Source: Stentor roeselii
Lineage: Eukaryota > Ciliophora > Heterotrichea > Heterotrichida > Stentoridae
Direction of reading: 5' to 3'
Length of the DNA: 64,000 nt
Assembly: GCA_006503475.1 (NCBI GenBank)
Contig: RSEH01000065.1
Coordinates: 1 to 64,000, forward strand
Part shown: positions 47,435 through 58,149 of the stretch, one piece after another
Layout of the letters: each line of letters begins with the position of its first letter
Numbering within the stretch: position 1 is the stretch's first letter
Notes under the pieces: model-generated
The model's input: only the letters and a program-made list of their open reading frames with translations
The model's database searches: none
What the model was told of the DNA's origin: nothing
Made by a program: the position numbers and the translations under genes

Positions 47435-48940
47435 TTATCCAAACATATCGAATGGGTTTTTCGATTGAGGTCTTGGCTCTGGGGCACCTGAGTTCGCGCT
47501 TAGCCATTGTTGGAAGGTCATGGGGAAAGGGACTCCATAGGTCTTCTCATACAGCTGAGCCTGTACACTAAACTGCTGCATCATCAAATGCTGCTGTGGC
47601 GTAGGTTGATTACGACTGGCTTGTTGCATTATTTTTCGTTGTTTTTCTTCTTCAATCAGCTGTTCGAATGGGTCAGAAGACTTGTTAAAAAAAACTTGTT
47701 GTTTGTTAGGGACAATAGTTGGAGACATCCCTTGAGGGTAGTTGTTGAACTGACCTGGATATGCACCACCTCCTGGAAATGATGCTCCAGGATGTCCAGG
47801 AATTCCTGGAGGCGTGACAGAGTGTCCTTGGTATACCGGGTACCCCTGGGGAGTAGGATGACCTGTATATAAGTTGAAGTTTATCTGATTGACTGGATTT
47901 GGATATCCTCCTACAGGCATAGGGGTTTGATTATAATTCTGTGGATAAGAAGCCTGCATTCCTTGAGGGGGAGCAGAGTTATATCCAGGGTTGACAACAT
48001 TCCCCTGATGATACATTCCAGGGTTTCCCTGAGGAGCTGAATACCCAGGGTTGCCCTGAGGCGTAATCGAATAAGCCGTATTAATCTGAGGACCAGCAGA
48101 GTATCCCGGATTACCCGAATTAACAGGGCCAGGGTTCATAGGATTTACTTGCCCCATAAGCGGATTATTGACAGGAAACAAGTTCAATCCAGTATTCCCT
48201 CCAGGCCCAGAGTATCCAGGACTAGCCCCAACAGGTCCAGAAGCCGGCCCGGTAGGAAAAGGATTGAAACTTCCTTGCCCAGTGGCAGGTCCAGCAGGTC
48301 CAGCAGGTCCAGAAGTTCCAGAATTTCCAGATCCTGTAAAACTTCCCATATTCGAAGGCGGGACAAGCGAAACATTCTGAGGTCCTTGTTTTGACTGAAA
48401 AGTGCCATTAGGAAAGCTTGCCTGAAATAAATTTCCTTGATTTTCCCGAGTGGGAGTAAGATCTCTCTGTTTCACAACAGGTGCTTCATCGTCAATTAAA
48501 TTGATAAAACCTGCTGATTTCTCCTGAACTGGTAAAGAAGGTCTTCGCTCTTCAGTCTGGTCTTTGACTGGTTCTTTATTCTCGTAAAAACGTCTTTCAA
48601 TGTACTTGAGCCTCAGAAAGTCCTTCAGTCGGTTGGAGTCTTTGATGTCTGGAATCGGGTTAAGCCGACTGTCGTGCTTTGCAAGCCAGATGCTTGACGC
48701 TCGCTCGTTTCCCACTGCTTTTAATTTGCTTACTTCGGCTTCGGAAAAGTTGCAGGTTGACAGGCCTTTCACCCGGTGGTTGAATTCTCGATGGATTCCT
48801 CCGCATATTGAACATAAAAAAATTCCTAGCTCGGGGATCGCGTAGGTTGTTCCTGCTTGGTTACAGTCGAAACACTTTTTATTTGCTTGGACTTTTCTTA
48901 GCTCTTGAAGATCTGATGACGTGTCTGGAGCTTTTTTCAT
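47435..48940 (-). CDS. AGFG-like ArfGAP with NPF/DPF endocytic motifs
   Basis: 501 aa. The ArfGAP zinc finger (about 20-75) is CFDCNQAG...FLCSICGGIHREFN. HRVKGLSTCNFSEAEVSKLKAVGNERASSIWL and PIPDIKDSNRLKDFLRLKYIERRFYEN are closest to AGFG/HRB rather than to ArfGAP1. The Arg finger of typical ArfGAPs corresponds to the Arg in IHREFN. Residues 190-410 are Gly/Pro/Asn-rich and disordered with loose PxGNPGYS-type repeats. Near the C-terminus, SSDPFEQLIEEE contains DPF (AP-2 binding), and the protein ends NPFDMFG, an NPF motif that binds EH domains. In animals AGFG works in clathrin endocytosis of specific SNAREs, in striking agreement with its YKT6 neighbour, although the genes converge. Confidence 0.88.
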   Translation of the reverse strand: MKKAPDTSSDLQELRKVQANKKCFDCNQAGTTYAIPELGIFLCSICGGIHREFNHRVKGLSTCNFSEAEVSKLKAVGNERASSIWLAKHDSRLNPIPDIKDSNRLKDFLRLKYIERRFYENKEPVKDQTEERRPSLPVQEKSAGFINLIDDEAPVVKQRDLTPTRENQGNLFQASFPNGTFQSKQGPQNVSLVPPSNMGSFTGSGNSGTSGPAGPAGPATGQGSFNPFPTGPASGPVGASPGYSGPGGNTGLNLFPVNNPLMGQVNPMNPGPVNSGNPGYSAGPQINTAYSITPQGNPGYSAPQGNPGMYHQGNVVNPGYNSAPPQGMQASYPQNYNQTPMPVGGYPNPVNQINFNLYTGHPTPQGYPVYQGHSVTPPGIPGHPGASFPGGGAYPGQFNNYPQGMSPTIVPNKQQVFFNKSSDPFEQLIEEEKQRKIMQQASRNQPTPQQHLMMQQFSVQAQLYEKTYGVPFPMTFQQWLSANSGAPEPRPQSKNPFDMFG

Positions 48941-49580
48941 TTTTATTCGGGGTCATCAGATTTGTGGAGATTGGGATTTTTAGAGATTCTGGGATTTGTT
49001 ATGGATTTTTGGAGGTTTTAGAAGGGGGAGATTTTGAGGGTTTTGGAGGGTTTTTGGATGTCTTGATGGAGTTTAGGATTTTTTTAGATTTAGGGTTGTG
49101 AATGGATTTGTGTCAAATTTAAAAAGTTTTAATGATTATGATAGTGTGAATGGAAAAATTGGTTAAACTTTAGATAAAAATAAAGGAGAATATATTATGT
49201 TGATTTAAAGCTATAGTTTTCAGAGGTTATAACTTGAAAGGATGTTCAATTATGGAGTTTATTTAGGATTTATTAGTAAATCTTTATTAAAGATATATTT
49301 CTTTATGATGGAGTGATTGAATCTATTAAAATTTCTTATGCTGCAGGAAATTTATTTAAGTCTAATATCAAGAGATTTTAATAAACTAACTCCAAATCAA
49401 ATTTATATCGAGATTAATCAAGTTTAAATACACAAAGAAAAGAAGAGTCCATTAAATTTAATCTAATGCAGGTATTTAAAATTCTTCAAATTTCCCAAAT
49501 CTGAAAACTTTATCAAACCATAAATCTCCAATGAAAACCTTCACAACAATTAGATCATAATCTTTGAATTATCTAACTAA
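48941..49580. other. Intergenic, G/T-rich then AT-rich
   Basis: 640 bp upstream of the ArfGAP gene and downstream of the Piezo gene. The first ~150 bp are G- and T-rich on the plus strand (C/A-rich on the ArfGAP sense strand), with short repeats of ggattttt and gattttgagggttttgg. The remainder is plain AT-rich. No gene. Confidence 0.55.
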
Positions 49581-52500
49581 TTACTCTTTCTTAACTTTAA
49601 TAGAAGAACTTCCAGTCAGCACCTTAGTAAATTCAGGACTCCTTAAAATATCAATAAGTTCATAGTAAAGTTCTTCTTCCTTAAGTAATTTCCCAGTCAT
49701 TCTACTAATGAATATTGCAGCACAAAGTGTTCTAAGATGTTCACAATTTTTCATATCAGTCATCACAATATTCAGCCCATTTCCAACAGTGACCATTCTA
49801 ATAATCCTTCCCATGAAGTAAACAATAGAAATATAAAAAGTAATAATGCTGAAGTTAAAAGTAACCGAGCTATAATTATCCGAAAGTATATAAATCCTCA
49901 GTCCAATCGGCCCATCATTAAAAGAATGTGAAGAAACATTCCAAAACCTTCCAGAATAATCATGAATCAAAGTAAGTTTCAAGTCCCTCTGATAATTATC
50001 CTTTTTATACGAAAACGGAACAATTTTATCTCCAGCACTAGGAATTCTAAAGACTTTATAAGTAAAATTCTTGATTTCCAAGCTATTATTATCTTTCTGA
50101 GCAATCATTCCAAATAAAACTCCAGCATTTTCAGGACTCAAGGTGTAATTTTTAGTAAAAGTGACTTTAGGGTTATTCAAAGGGTACTTCCTGGTGATAA
50201 ACAATTCCATTTCAACCTGAAAAACTTCAGTTTCATTTTTTTCCTGATTCAAAATATCCTCAAGTCTTTTTCTAAGTTGCATTTCAGTATAAGAAGTGAT
50301 ATCCCAATTAACATCAGCAGTTTCAGGCATATCAATTCTATACATCAAGTTATAATCCGTATCTCTAAGTTCAGTGCGTCTTTGAAAGCGATTTTTGAAG
50401 TCCTCTTCAGTGACTTTTTCAATTTTTTCAGCAGATCTCAAGGAATAGATGCGGAACCATCTCTCGCCCATGATAAGATTGACGTTAAGTCCAGCTGACA
50501 AGACTTTATTTTGCTCAGTGATCGGGTTAAGAGTACTGAAAAGAAAAAGTGGTAGAAGAATGACAGTAAGCATCACAAATAACGAACAAGCTCCAAATTG
50601 AATTTTTTCAAATAACTGGATCTGGTCTCCATGTTTTTTGAATTTAAGGCTCTTCTGAGTGCATTCATTGTAAAATAACTGTGTCTGGATCTCCTCAAGT
50701 TTAAACCATTGATAAATATTCAATGAGGTCCTTGTGAAGGTCCAGTCAATCACAGTTCTTAACTCATATAAAAAAGGCATTCCTTTGTAGATCTTAAACA
50801 GTCCTGAAGAGTAAACAGAAATATGTCGCATCAAAGGAAAGCTGATGTCTGTGAAGTTAGGAAGACCGAATCTAAACTGCTGGGCTTCAAACGTCAGGTA
50901 CACCAGATAAAGCACGTAGAAGATCTGCAGGTAAAAATTTTTTTCACTGTAAAAAGGAGCTTCTGTTAAATATGTGAAGTACCAAAATATCATGCCGTGA
51001 AGTACTACAAGTAAAATACTATGAAGCATCAATTTTATAATCATCAGTTTTTTTATAGCTTTTTCATGTTTTACCTTTTTTTTCTTGTTTTCCTCGTACC
51101 TGTCACTTAAGGCTTTTGCGTTCACGTCGACACTTGCCCTTTCGAGTAACCTTTTCGCGATTTTTTTTATAGAAAAGGCTTTTTGGAATTCTTTGGCTTT
51201 GCGTACTTCGTTCATGTACTCGTTTTCTTCTTCTTCAGTGTCGTTTAAAGCGATTGAGGTGTGCTGGATGTAAACGTATCGGTCGAAAATGATTAGAATC
51301 ACTACGATGACCACTGAAATCACCATCTTTCCTTGGAATTGATTTGCTATGAATGATTGAGAAATGTCTTCAGAGTTACCGTCAAGTTTGTTGAAGAAGA
51401 AAAAGAGGTAGAAGAGAATTATCAATTGCATTAGAAAGGTAAATAAGTAAAAGTCTCGACCTGGCTTCTCACCTGGGTTCTTTGGAATCAGACGCTCGAA
51501 GAAACCGGGATTGCTACGGATTACTATTGTGGATTTCGATTGTAATTGGAAAAGCTGGTCCTGCAAATCCTCACTTTGTTCATTTTTATCAACCTTCAAC
51601 CTAATTTTCGCTTCAACAAGTGTTTCCCTATCAGTTTCAATTTTTTCCCACATTCCAATTCGTATCATATAATACTCTCTACAAAGTAAAGAAAATAAAA
51701 CCAAAGCATCATAAAGCATATACTGCAAGAAATCCGAGTCATAAGAGATACCATTTGTTTTTTTCCCATCACTTTTATCAACACAAGACCCAGAAACACA
51801 TTTGAATCCGATATTCCAAGGGTCTTGATAATATTTAAAAAAGTCGATTTTTTGTAGTATTTCCAACTGAAACACGAATTTGATAAACAAGACACAACTT
51901 GTATAAACAAGCATTATTCTAAAATACTTCATTCTAGGTCTCGGGTACTCCAACATCGCGAAGCCGAAGAGAGTCATCGGGTAGACCAGACTTACCATTG
52001 ACCCGTAGTGGAAATGGTTTAAAATAAACAAAAAGTAAACCAAGGACTGGGTGTTACTCGCTAAAGAATAAGTGATCAGCTGTGGATAGTCTGTCACTTT
52101 TACTTCGTAGTCGTAGTCTTTAAGTATCTCAGTGTTTGTTTCGATTTCTTTCTTCACTTCAGTTTCTAGTTCTGCGAAACGTTCTTCATTTTCACTCTCG
52201 TAGTAAAACTTCTGACGTTTCTTGTCGAATTCTTCAGATTTTTGCATGAACTTCTGTTGGTCTGATAAGGTGGAGCTGATGATTGTGACTTTTCTGATGA
52301 AAGCTTCGAATAAATGTCGGTTTATAGAAAGAACTAAACTTCTGATGATGAAATTTCCTCTTTTTTTCTCTACTTTTTTATGAAATTTGATGCCGAGGTT
52401 CTTTAATTTCGACTCCTCGATAAGATTTTTCCTCAAAGATAATAAACTCATTGCTCTCTTAACAGTTCTTTTCAATTTTTTTAACTTTCCTCCATCTTCT

Positions 52501-55500
52501 TCATTTTTCTCATCATCATCTTTTTCATTATTCAATAAAAAATCACTTTTAATTTTTTTTTCATCTTTTTCTTTAAAAGTTTCATTCCAAATGCGAACAT
52601 TTTTTTCAAGGTCTTCGACATCCTTTTGAAAATTTTTCTTTCTTTGAGAGTTGATATGATTTGACTGTACCCTGAGTCGATTGAACTCATGAGTCATTTT
52701 TTCAGCAATATTTTCTGATTCCTGCTGAATACTTTTGCATTGTCTTTTATGAGACACTTGAAAATCGCGACTTTTCATCATGGCCTCGACGACGAGAAGA
52801 ATAGAAAAAGTGAGAATTTTTATCCAAATAGGTGTAAATCGGTCTTCTATGAACTTTTTCTCTCCTTGGGTGAGGTTCCAAAGTTTGTAGACTCCGAGTT
52901 CAGTGAGCCATCCTTCTTCACCGAAGAGTTTTTCGTAGTCAGCTTCTCTTTCGTTGAAGGGAATTTGAACAACGACTTGGAAAAGAAGATCGAAACAAAT
53001 AAGACGAAGGAAATATTTTAAAAGGTTCAAATAAGAAGCGATTCCTAAATGTTCTTCTTCTTCTTCTAGATTTTCCTCGTGGCTTAATAGAGGAATTTCC
53101 ACTTCTTGAGAATGAGATCTTTCATTTTCTCTCTCAGGTAAGAAAATATTTTCTCTTGTTGAAATTTTCTGGGTTTTTGTTATTTTTTTCGGACTTTCTT
53201 CGTCTTGAGCCCTGTTGAAGCTGTTGTAAATGATAAGGTTTTCGTTATACAGGAAAATCAGGCAAAACAACGCGTAGAACAGTGACAAGACGCCGTTATT
53301 TTGAGATGAAAACAACAGAACAATGATGACAATAGAAAATCTTGCGAATTTATAGAAGAGTAGCTTGATTTCATATAAAATCATTTTTACTTTGCCTTTA
53401 AAACTAGTTGGTCTCAGCTCTTCTTGTAGTTTTAAGCTATTTTTTTCAGAAGGGACTCTCATCTGGAGGTAAGTCAGCTGAACTTCTCGTTTTGACAGGT
53501 AAAACCAGTAAATTAACATGAAAACTTGTATTAGAATGTCGATGATCATCAAAGTGAGCTGATTGTGACTTGTGCCTAAATTGAAATACTCCTGTTCTTC
53601 AGGTCTTAGACTTAGAAGACCCTTCCAAGGGATTCCGATGCTTTGAAGTACTTTTTCATTCGACTTTAAAATGTGCTCAGGACTCACCTTGTCTGAAATG
53701 TTTGACAAGTTTAGACCGTACTGAAGAAAGATGCAGAAAATTATCACAAAGTTCAAAACTATCGTCTGGTTGTTTTTGTTTAAGAATAACATGAAAAATA
53801 CGCAAAATACGTAAATTGTGGAAATTATTGTCAGTTTGTAAAAGGCTAGCAAGAGGATTGATAAGGGAATTAACACCTCTGCTAAGACTTTTACTAGGTT
53901 TAATGCGCTGATGAATTGGATTTTTTTCTTGATTTTTTCGATTGATTCGGTCTCGTATAAAATGGTTCGTTGTCTCATTATTAGAGTTGAATCTCTTTTT
54001 TTTGGGATATCTTTCAATTCGAAGTTATCTTGGAAGTTTTCGATTAATTTGGTGTTTATTTGATTTATTATTGAACTATCAACCCAGCCATCCTCAGTCG
54101 ACTTCAGGACTTTCGGCATATTATACTGAAGACACTGCCTTTCAATCACAAGTAAAGCCAAAATAATAAAATACCCAAAAGACTCCAAAAGAATCAAACT
54201 TTGCTGCTGGTCATTATACCCAACAAACAAGAAAATCGCATCAAGAAACACATCAAAGCTAACAATATCAATAGCACTAAAGTACCTGATATAAGACATT
54301 AAAATGCAAGACAAGGTCCAAGTGAAAAGATGTCTCCAAAGCTGAGCTCTAAGTTGCCATTCAGAAATCCACAGACATTTCAAAGAGTCAGGTTTATTCA
54401 TTTTCAAACGAAAATAAGTCATTCCAATGATTTCAGACTCAACTTTATACTCATCAAGAACTCTTTTAGCATTTGAACTTGCAGAGTAAAATGAATACGA
54501 GATCCTCAACTGGTAGACACAAAGGATAATCAAGAAGATGTACATGGTAAGTGACAATTTCCAGAAAATGCAAAGTGAGCCAATAGTAAAAAGCAAGATA
54601 TACTGAAAGGGTCTAGAAAAGATGTTATAAAATAAAGAGTACTTAAATTTTCCTGCTTCTCTTTCTTTTTCTTTTACTTTATACAAGTCACTGACACGAC
54701 TTCCATTACTATCATGTCTTTCTTTCCAGTAGGTGTTACTTCGATGTGCAAGGACACTCGCTACCACTAAAATCGTATCAAGAGAAGTGTTATAATAAAG
54801 GTCTTGAGTCTGGTCATACACTTCAAGTCCCAACTTTTCAAACTTAGTGATTTGTTTGAAATCCTTTAAAAACTGGTAAACATATCGAGTTCCAAGTAAA
54901 ACCATGCAATAAACTTTAAGTATTTTCAAATAAGTGTTAATCTTCGCGAAGTTCGACGTGATTTTTGAGTAAGGACTTGAAAGGTGCCTGGCAAGTATAA
55001 AGATCACCATGAACCCTCTGATAAAGTTCAAGATATTCGCATCTTTAAAAAACGAGGCACTAAAAAGAACAATGTAAATAAGCCAGAACTCAATATTTGA
55101 AAAGTAATTATAAGCGTCAGAGATCAAGTCAAACAAATAGTTCGAATGATCTTTCAACTTCTCATCAAACTTATGTCGATTTGCGAAGAACTGTAAAGAA
55201 CAGCAAAAAAGTAAAATCCAATTAAGTCCATCTTTAACGGTGAATTCGCCTCTTTCCTTTTCAGTTTCAAGGCCTAAGACCTTGACGACATATGAGTTAT
55301 GAATTTGATACTTTTCAGGTATCAATGATTTTGAGTTAGTCCAAGTTTCTCTTAAGAACATCATGAAGATCATGTAATAAATAAGCCACTGCCATCTTCT
55401 TATCACATGTTTCACGTCACTCATGTACCTGAGACATAAGATCATCAGGCCAGTATGAAGCAAGTTGATGTCAGAAAGGCCGATGACGAAAAGCACCATG

Positions 55501-56678
55501 AGTGAAAAGAGGTAAATATGAGAAATAAAAACAACTAAAATCTTTCCATGCCACGTCGGCTGTGGTGAGTAGTCGATTTTATCAAGGACTTCAGAAAACT
55601 TGCAAAGAAAAGCTGATAACATGATGGTAAACAACATGTATAAACTTTTCATTAACGTCACAACTGAAGTCTCAATCAAGGTGTCTTTAGGGTAGATATT
55701 CCAAAGGTAATCAAATAAATAACTAGCCACTAGCAAAGGAATCAAAATCACTTTCAACATCTTTGAAATTATTTCCACATCCTTCTCCAATATCAAGAAC
55801 CCCGTGCAAAGTATCAAAAAAATTCCTGTCCACCCTGGGTTAAATTCAATCCAAAGGAAAAGTCCTACTTTCAGCAAAAAGTTGATAACAAGTGCAAGGA
55901 TTTTTCTCTTAAAACTTATACTGCACTCCAATAGCGGCTCCTGAAGACTCACATTAAAAGAGAGCAGGTCTCTTCTGGCATTCGATGAAACTAGAGACAA
56001 GACAAGAAGGGTCATCATCTGAAAACTGTCGACTTTCACCTTTCCTATTAAAATAATCTTTTCATCAGTTTGACTTAAACCTGTCAAAGGCCATGATAAA
56101 CTAAGTAAGACTTGGGAAAAGCTTAAAAAACTGATGAATCCAGTGAAAATCTTGTAGTTTATCTTGTTTTTGAATACACCTTCTGAGATTGCCCAGAAGA
56201 TAAAGGTTAAGTTGTAGATAATGCCTGGAAAGTTACTATTAGAACAGCTGCAAAGCCAAAGGGAAACAATTCCTAAGAACTTGTAAAGGGTTGAAGAACT
56301 CTTTGATATGTAAGACTTTAATGAGAGAAGGTAGGCGAAGGAACTTGTGAAAAGAATCACTGAGTCGGGAAGGAGATGAAGCAACAGGGAGGGCATTGAC
56401 TCGGATGGGTTTATTGAAATCGCCTCTAGGATTGAAGGGTACTTTGAGACTAGGAGGAAATAGTCGGAAAAGTAGAGGTTTAAGATCACTAAGGACTTTA
56501 GAAGTAAGAAACTTGCTGATAGGATCATGCTGGTCTTGTAGATTAGACGAGTCGAGGATGATAGGAATGTGCAGGCTAGCCAAAGGTAAAACCCTGTAAA
56601 AAGGTAGCAGATACTTGAATAGCTCGGCTCCCAGTAGAAGGACAGAATGAAGATCAAGTTGATCGTCTCCTGAAGCAT
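49581..56678 (-). CDS. Piezo mechanosensitive cation channel (complete)
   Basis: 2365 aa in one uninterrupted frame, within the size range of Piezo proteins (about 2000-2900). Dozens of hydrophobic segments form the N-terminal blade. The diagnostic motif PFLYELRTVIDWTFTRTSL is near residue 1968 (family PF..ELr...DW...t.L). It is followed by an anchor helix region (WFKLEEIQTQLF), the outer helix (about 2005-2030, ACSLFVMLTVILLPLFLFSTL), an extracellular cap of about 200 residues, the inner pore helix (FSIITFYISIVYFMGRIIRMV) and the C-terminal domain ending with CAAIFISR...EEELYYELIDILRSPE (family: D..R....LE..Ly..li.iyRSPe). Acidic/charged linkers near 1170-1220 and 1290-1420 may be beam-like or disordered. 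It opens under membrane tension. ATG at 56676-56678. Confidence 0.96.
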   Translation of the reverse strand: MLQETINLIFILSFYWEPSYSSICYLFTGFYLWLACTFLSSSTRLIYKTSMILSASFLLLKSLVILNLYFSDYFLLVSKYPSILEAISINPSESMPSLLLHLLPDSVILFTSSFAYLLSLKSYISKSSSTLYKFLGIVSLWLCSCSNSNFPGIIYNLTFIFWAISEGVFKNKINYKIFTGFISFLSFSQVLLSLSWPLTGLSQTDEKIILIGKVKVDSFQMMTLLVLSLVSSNARRDLLSFNVSLQEPLLECSISFKRKILALVINFLLKVGLFLWIEFNPGWTGIFLILCTGFLILEKDVEIISKMLKVILIPLLVASYLFDYLWNIYPKDTLIETSVVTLMKSLYMLFTIMLSAFLCKFSEVLDKIDYSPQPTWHGKILVVFISHIYLFSLMVLFVIGLSDINLLHTGLMILCLRYMSDVKHVIRRWQWLIYYMIFMMFLRETWTNSKSLIPEKYQIHNSYVVKVLGLETEKERGEFTVKDGLNWILLFCCSLQFFANRHKFDEKLKDHSNYLFDLISDAYNYFSNIEFWLIYIVLFSASFFKDANILNFIRGFMVIFILARHLSSPYSKITSNFAKINTYLKILKVYCMVLLGTRYVYQFLKDFKQITKFEKLGLEVYDQTQDLYYNTSLDTILVVASVLAHRSNTYWKERHDSNGSRVSDLYKVKEKEREAGKFKYSLFYNIFSRPFQYILLFTIGSLCIFWKLSLTMYIFLIILCVYQLRISYSFYSASSNAKRVLDEYKVESEIIGMTYFRLKMNKPDSLKCLWISEWQLRAQLWRHLFTWTLSCILMSYIRYFSAIDIVSFDVFLDAIFLFVGYNDQQQSLILLESFGYFIILALLVIERQCLQYNMPKVLKSTEDGWVDSSIINQINTKLIENFQDNFELKDIPKKRDSTLIMRQRTILYETESIEKIKKKIQFISALNLVKVLAEVLIPLSILLLAFYKLTIISTIYVFCVFFMLFLNKNNQTIVLNFVIIFCIFLQYGLNLSNISDKVSPEHILKSNEKVLQSIGIPWKGLLSLRPEEQEYFNLGTSHNQLTLMIIDILIQVFMLIYWFYLSKREVQLTYLQMRVPSEKNSLKLQEELRPTSFKGKVKMILYEIKLLFYKFARFSIVIIVLLFSSQNNGVLSLFYALFCLIFLYNENLIIYNSFNRAQDEESPKKITKTQKISTRENIFLPERENERSHSQEVEIPLLSHEENLEEEEEHLGIASYLNLLKYFLRLICFDLLFQVVVQIPFNEREADYEKLFGEEGWLTELGVYKLWNLTQGEKKFIEDRFTPIWIKILTFSILLVVEAMMKSRDFQVSHKRQCKSIQQESENIAEKMTHEFNRLRVQSNHINSQRKKNFQKDVEDLEKNVRIWNETFKEKDEKKIKSDFLLNNEKDDDEKNEEDGGKLKKLKRTVKRAMSLLSLRKNLIEESKLKNLGIKFHKKVEKKRGNFIIRSLVLSINRHLFEAFIRKVTIISSTLSDQQKFMQKSEEFDKKRQKFYYESENEERFAELETEVKKEIETNTEILKDYDYEVKVTDYPQLITYSLASNTQSLVYFLFILNHFHYGSMVSLVYPMTLFGFAMLEYPRPRMKYFRIMLVYTSCVLFIKFVFQLEILQKIDFFKYYQDPWNIGFKCVSGSCVDKSDGKKTNGISYDSDFLQYMLYDALVLFSLLCREYYMIRIGMWEKIETDRETLVEAKIRLKVDKNEQSEDLQDQLFQLQSKSTIVIRSNPGFFERLIPKNPGEKPGRDFYLFTFLMQLIILFYLFFFFNKLDGNSEDISQSFIANQFQGKMVISVVIVVILIIFDRYVYIQHTSIALNDTEEEENEYMNEVRKAKEFQKAFSIKKIAKRLLERASVDVNAKALSDRYEENKKKKVKHEKAIKKLMIIKLMLHSILLVVLHGMIFWYFTYLTEAPFYSEKNFYLQIFYVLYLVYLTFEAQQFRFGLPNFTDISFPLMRHISVYSSGLFKIYKGMPFLYELRTVIDWTFTRTSLNIYQWFKLEEIQTQLFYNECTQKSLKFKKHGDQIQLFEKIQFGACSLFVMLTVILLPLFLFSTLNPITEQNKVLSAGLNVNLIMGERWFRIYSLRSAEKIEKVTEEDFKNRFQRRTELRDTDYNLMYRIDMPETADVNWDITSYTEMQLRKRLEDILNQEKNETEVFQVEMELFITRKYPLNNPKVTFTKNYTLSPENAGVLFGMIAQKDNNSLEIKNFTYKVFRIPSAGDKIVPFSYKKDNYQRDLKLTLIHDYSGRFWNVSSHSFNDGPIGLRIYILSDNYSSVTFNFSIITFYISIVYFMGRIIRMVTVGNGLNIVMTDMKNCEHLRTLCAAIFISRMTGKLLKEEELYYELIDILRSPEFTKVLTGSSSIKVKKE

Positions 56679-58018
56679 TTTTTATGGACTGAATTTTCTT
56701 GTTTGAATGGATATGGGAATTTTTTAGACTGAGGAGAGTACTTAGAGAGAATATTTAAGGATTGAAGTAGTCTTTGATTCATTCAGGATTAATTAACTTT
56801 ACAAGGATTTTTATTAAGGTTTTTTTACCTTGTAACTTTAAAATTTAGCAGGATTTCAGAAATTAGTGACTGAGATTTTTAAGACTTTAGGTAAATGGAA
56901 TTAAGCAAGAACTCAAGAAATTATCATTATCAAAATCAGAATTTTTTCCTCGAATAGATTGAATTCTTCTGTTCAACATTTATACTTTCAAAGATTGTAT
57001 TTTTCTTAGATAATATCTTGCTATTAGATTAAATAGATTGGAAATCTATAATATTAATTTTCCTGACTGTTTTAATTTACTAAGTCTAAGTAAATAAGCA
57101 ATTTTTTGTAAAATCATCAGAAAAGATTATTTATTTATCAAATCTAAATTTATTAGGAGGGTAAGCATGCTCGGAGCTTGATTTTGAAGAAAATAAATAA
57201 CCTATTTTAAAAAATCCAGGGAAATACCTGATTGAGATTTGAACAATTTAATTAAAATTTTTGAAGTCAAAGTACTGTTTGAGAAGGTTTTCGAGGACCT
57301 CGAATCCATACTAGAAAGCTGTTGAGGCAAATAAACATTTGAAATATAATTTCATTATATGTTTAATCATGAAATTTACCACCTAAGTATAATAGTTGAT
57401 TTAAAGGGTTGATTGGATTTGGGATATAATATTTGATCTAATATATCTTTAATTGTAAATTGAAAAATATATCTTATATGGGAGAATTAATATTATCTAA
57501 AATATTTTCTTTAGACCAAGAATAGGAATTGAATGGAAAAGAATCTATTTAACATAATAATTATCTAAAGAGTTAACAATAATTTATGAAGAAGAGAATA
57601 TGAGAAAAGTAGTTTTGATTTATCCAAATTTTCAGAAATAATGGAGAAGTATTTAGACATAATATTCATATTTGAATTTGTTTATTTCTTTAGAATTTAA
57701 TTAGGTAAATCACTTAATCATCCGAATTTCATGAATTCCAAAGATATACTGCACGTATTTTATACTAACTTATAATAATTCAAGTACCATTTCAGATAAA
57801 GTTACATTTTTTTAGTATTATCATAAAATTTTTATATGAAAGATAGTTAAAGTAGATACTGGTATGTTTATATTAAATCTTCAAAAAATAATACTATTTA
57901 TTATAAACTCGAGCATCTTAGAGATGATAATATTTTTGAAGTGATCTTAGGCAGTCACATTATTCAATTCAGATGTTTAATTATAATAGTCTTCATCACC
58001 ATAATCTTGATAATCTTT
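56679..58018. other. AT-rich intergenic upstream of Piezo
   Basis: About 1.3 kb with no open frame worth calling. The first ~100 bp next to the Piezo start are G-rich on the plus strand. Around 57285-57330 there is a more GC-rich patch (gaggacctcgaatcc) that at first recalls a tRNA T-arm, but no matching acceptor or anticodon stems are present. Part of this region may be decayed channel sequence. Confidence 0.5.
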
Positions 58019-58132
58019 TTAATGTTCATTTTCATATTGATCTTCTTTTTCATAACGATATAGAAAATCCTCATCCCTTAATACTAAATTAGAACTTCTT
58101 AATTTCGGTATCCAACAAGTGCTAATCCCCAT
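58019..58132 (-). other. Doubtful 37-codon small frame, MG start
   Basis: A minus-strand ATG at 58130-58132 opens MGISTCWIPKL and continues to an acidic Tyr-rich tail before TAA at 58019-58021. After that stop the same frame stays acidic and Tyr/Asp-rich (KDYQDYGDEDYYN) to another TAA. Codon-like composition is unusual for the surrounding spacer. It could be the remains of a small MG-start protein or chance in an AT-rich tract. No homolog recognised. Confidence 0.2.
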
Positions 58133-58149
58133 ATTAAATGATAAATTTT

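Noticed and set aside
48149-48394. Arg/Ser- or Gly/Pro-rich open frames on the plus strand
   Set aside because: They are shadows of the Gly/Pro-rich repeats of the ArfGAP gene read on the opposite strand.
49200-49260. Similarity of tataacttgaaaggatg to the repeat at 1-905 (aatgacttgaaaggttt)
   Set aside because: Only about a dozen AT-rich bases agree and the flanks differ, so it is chance.
57285-57335. GC-richer patch with gacctcgaatcc, resembling a tRNA T-arm
   Set aside because: The T-arm does not pair correctly and no acceptor, D or anticodon stems could be folded around it.
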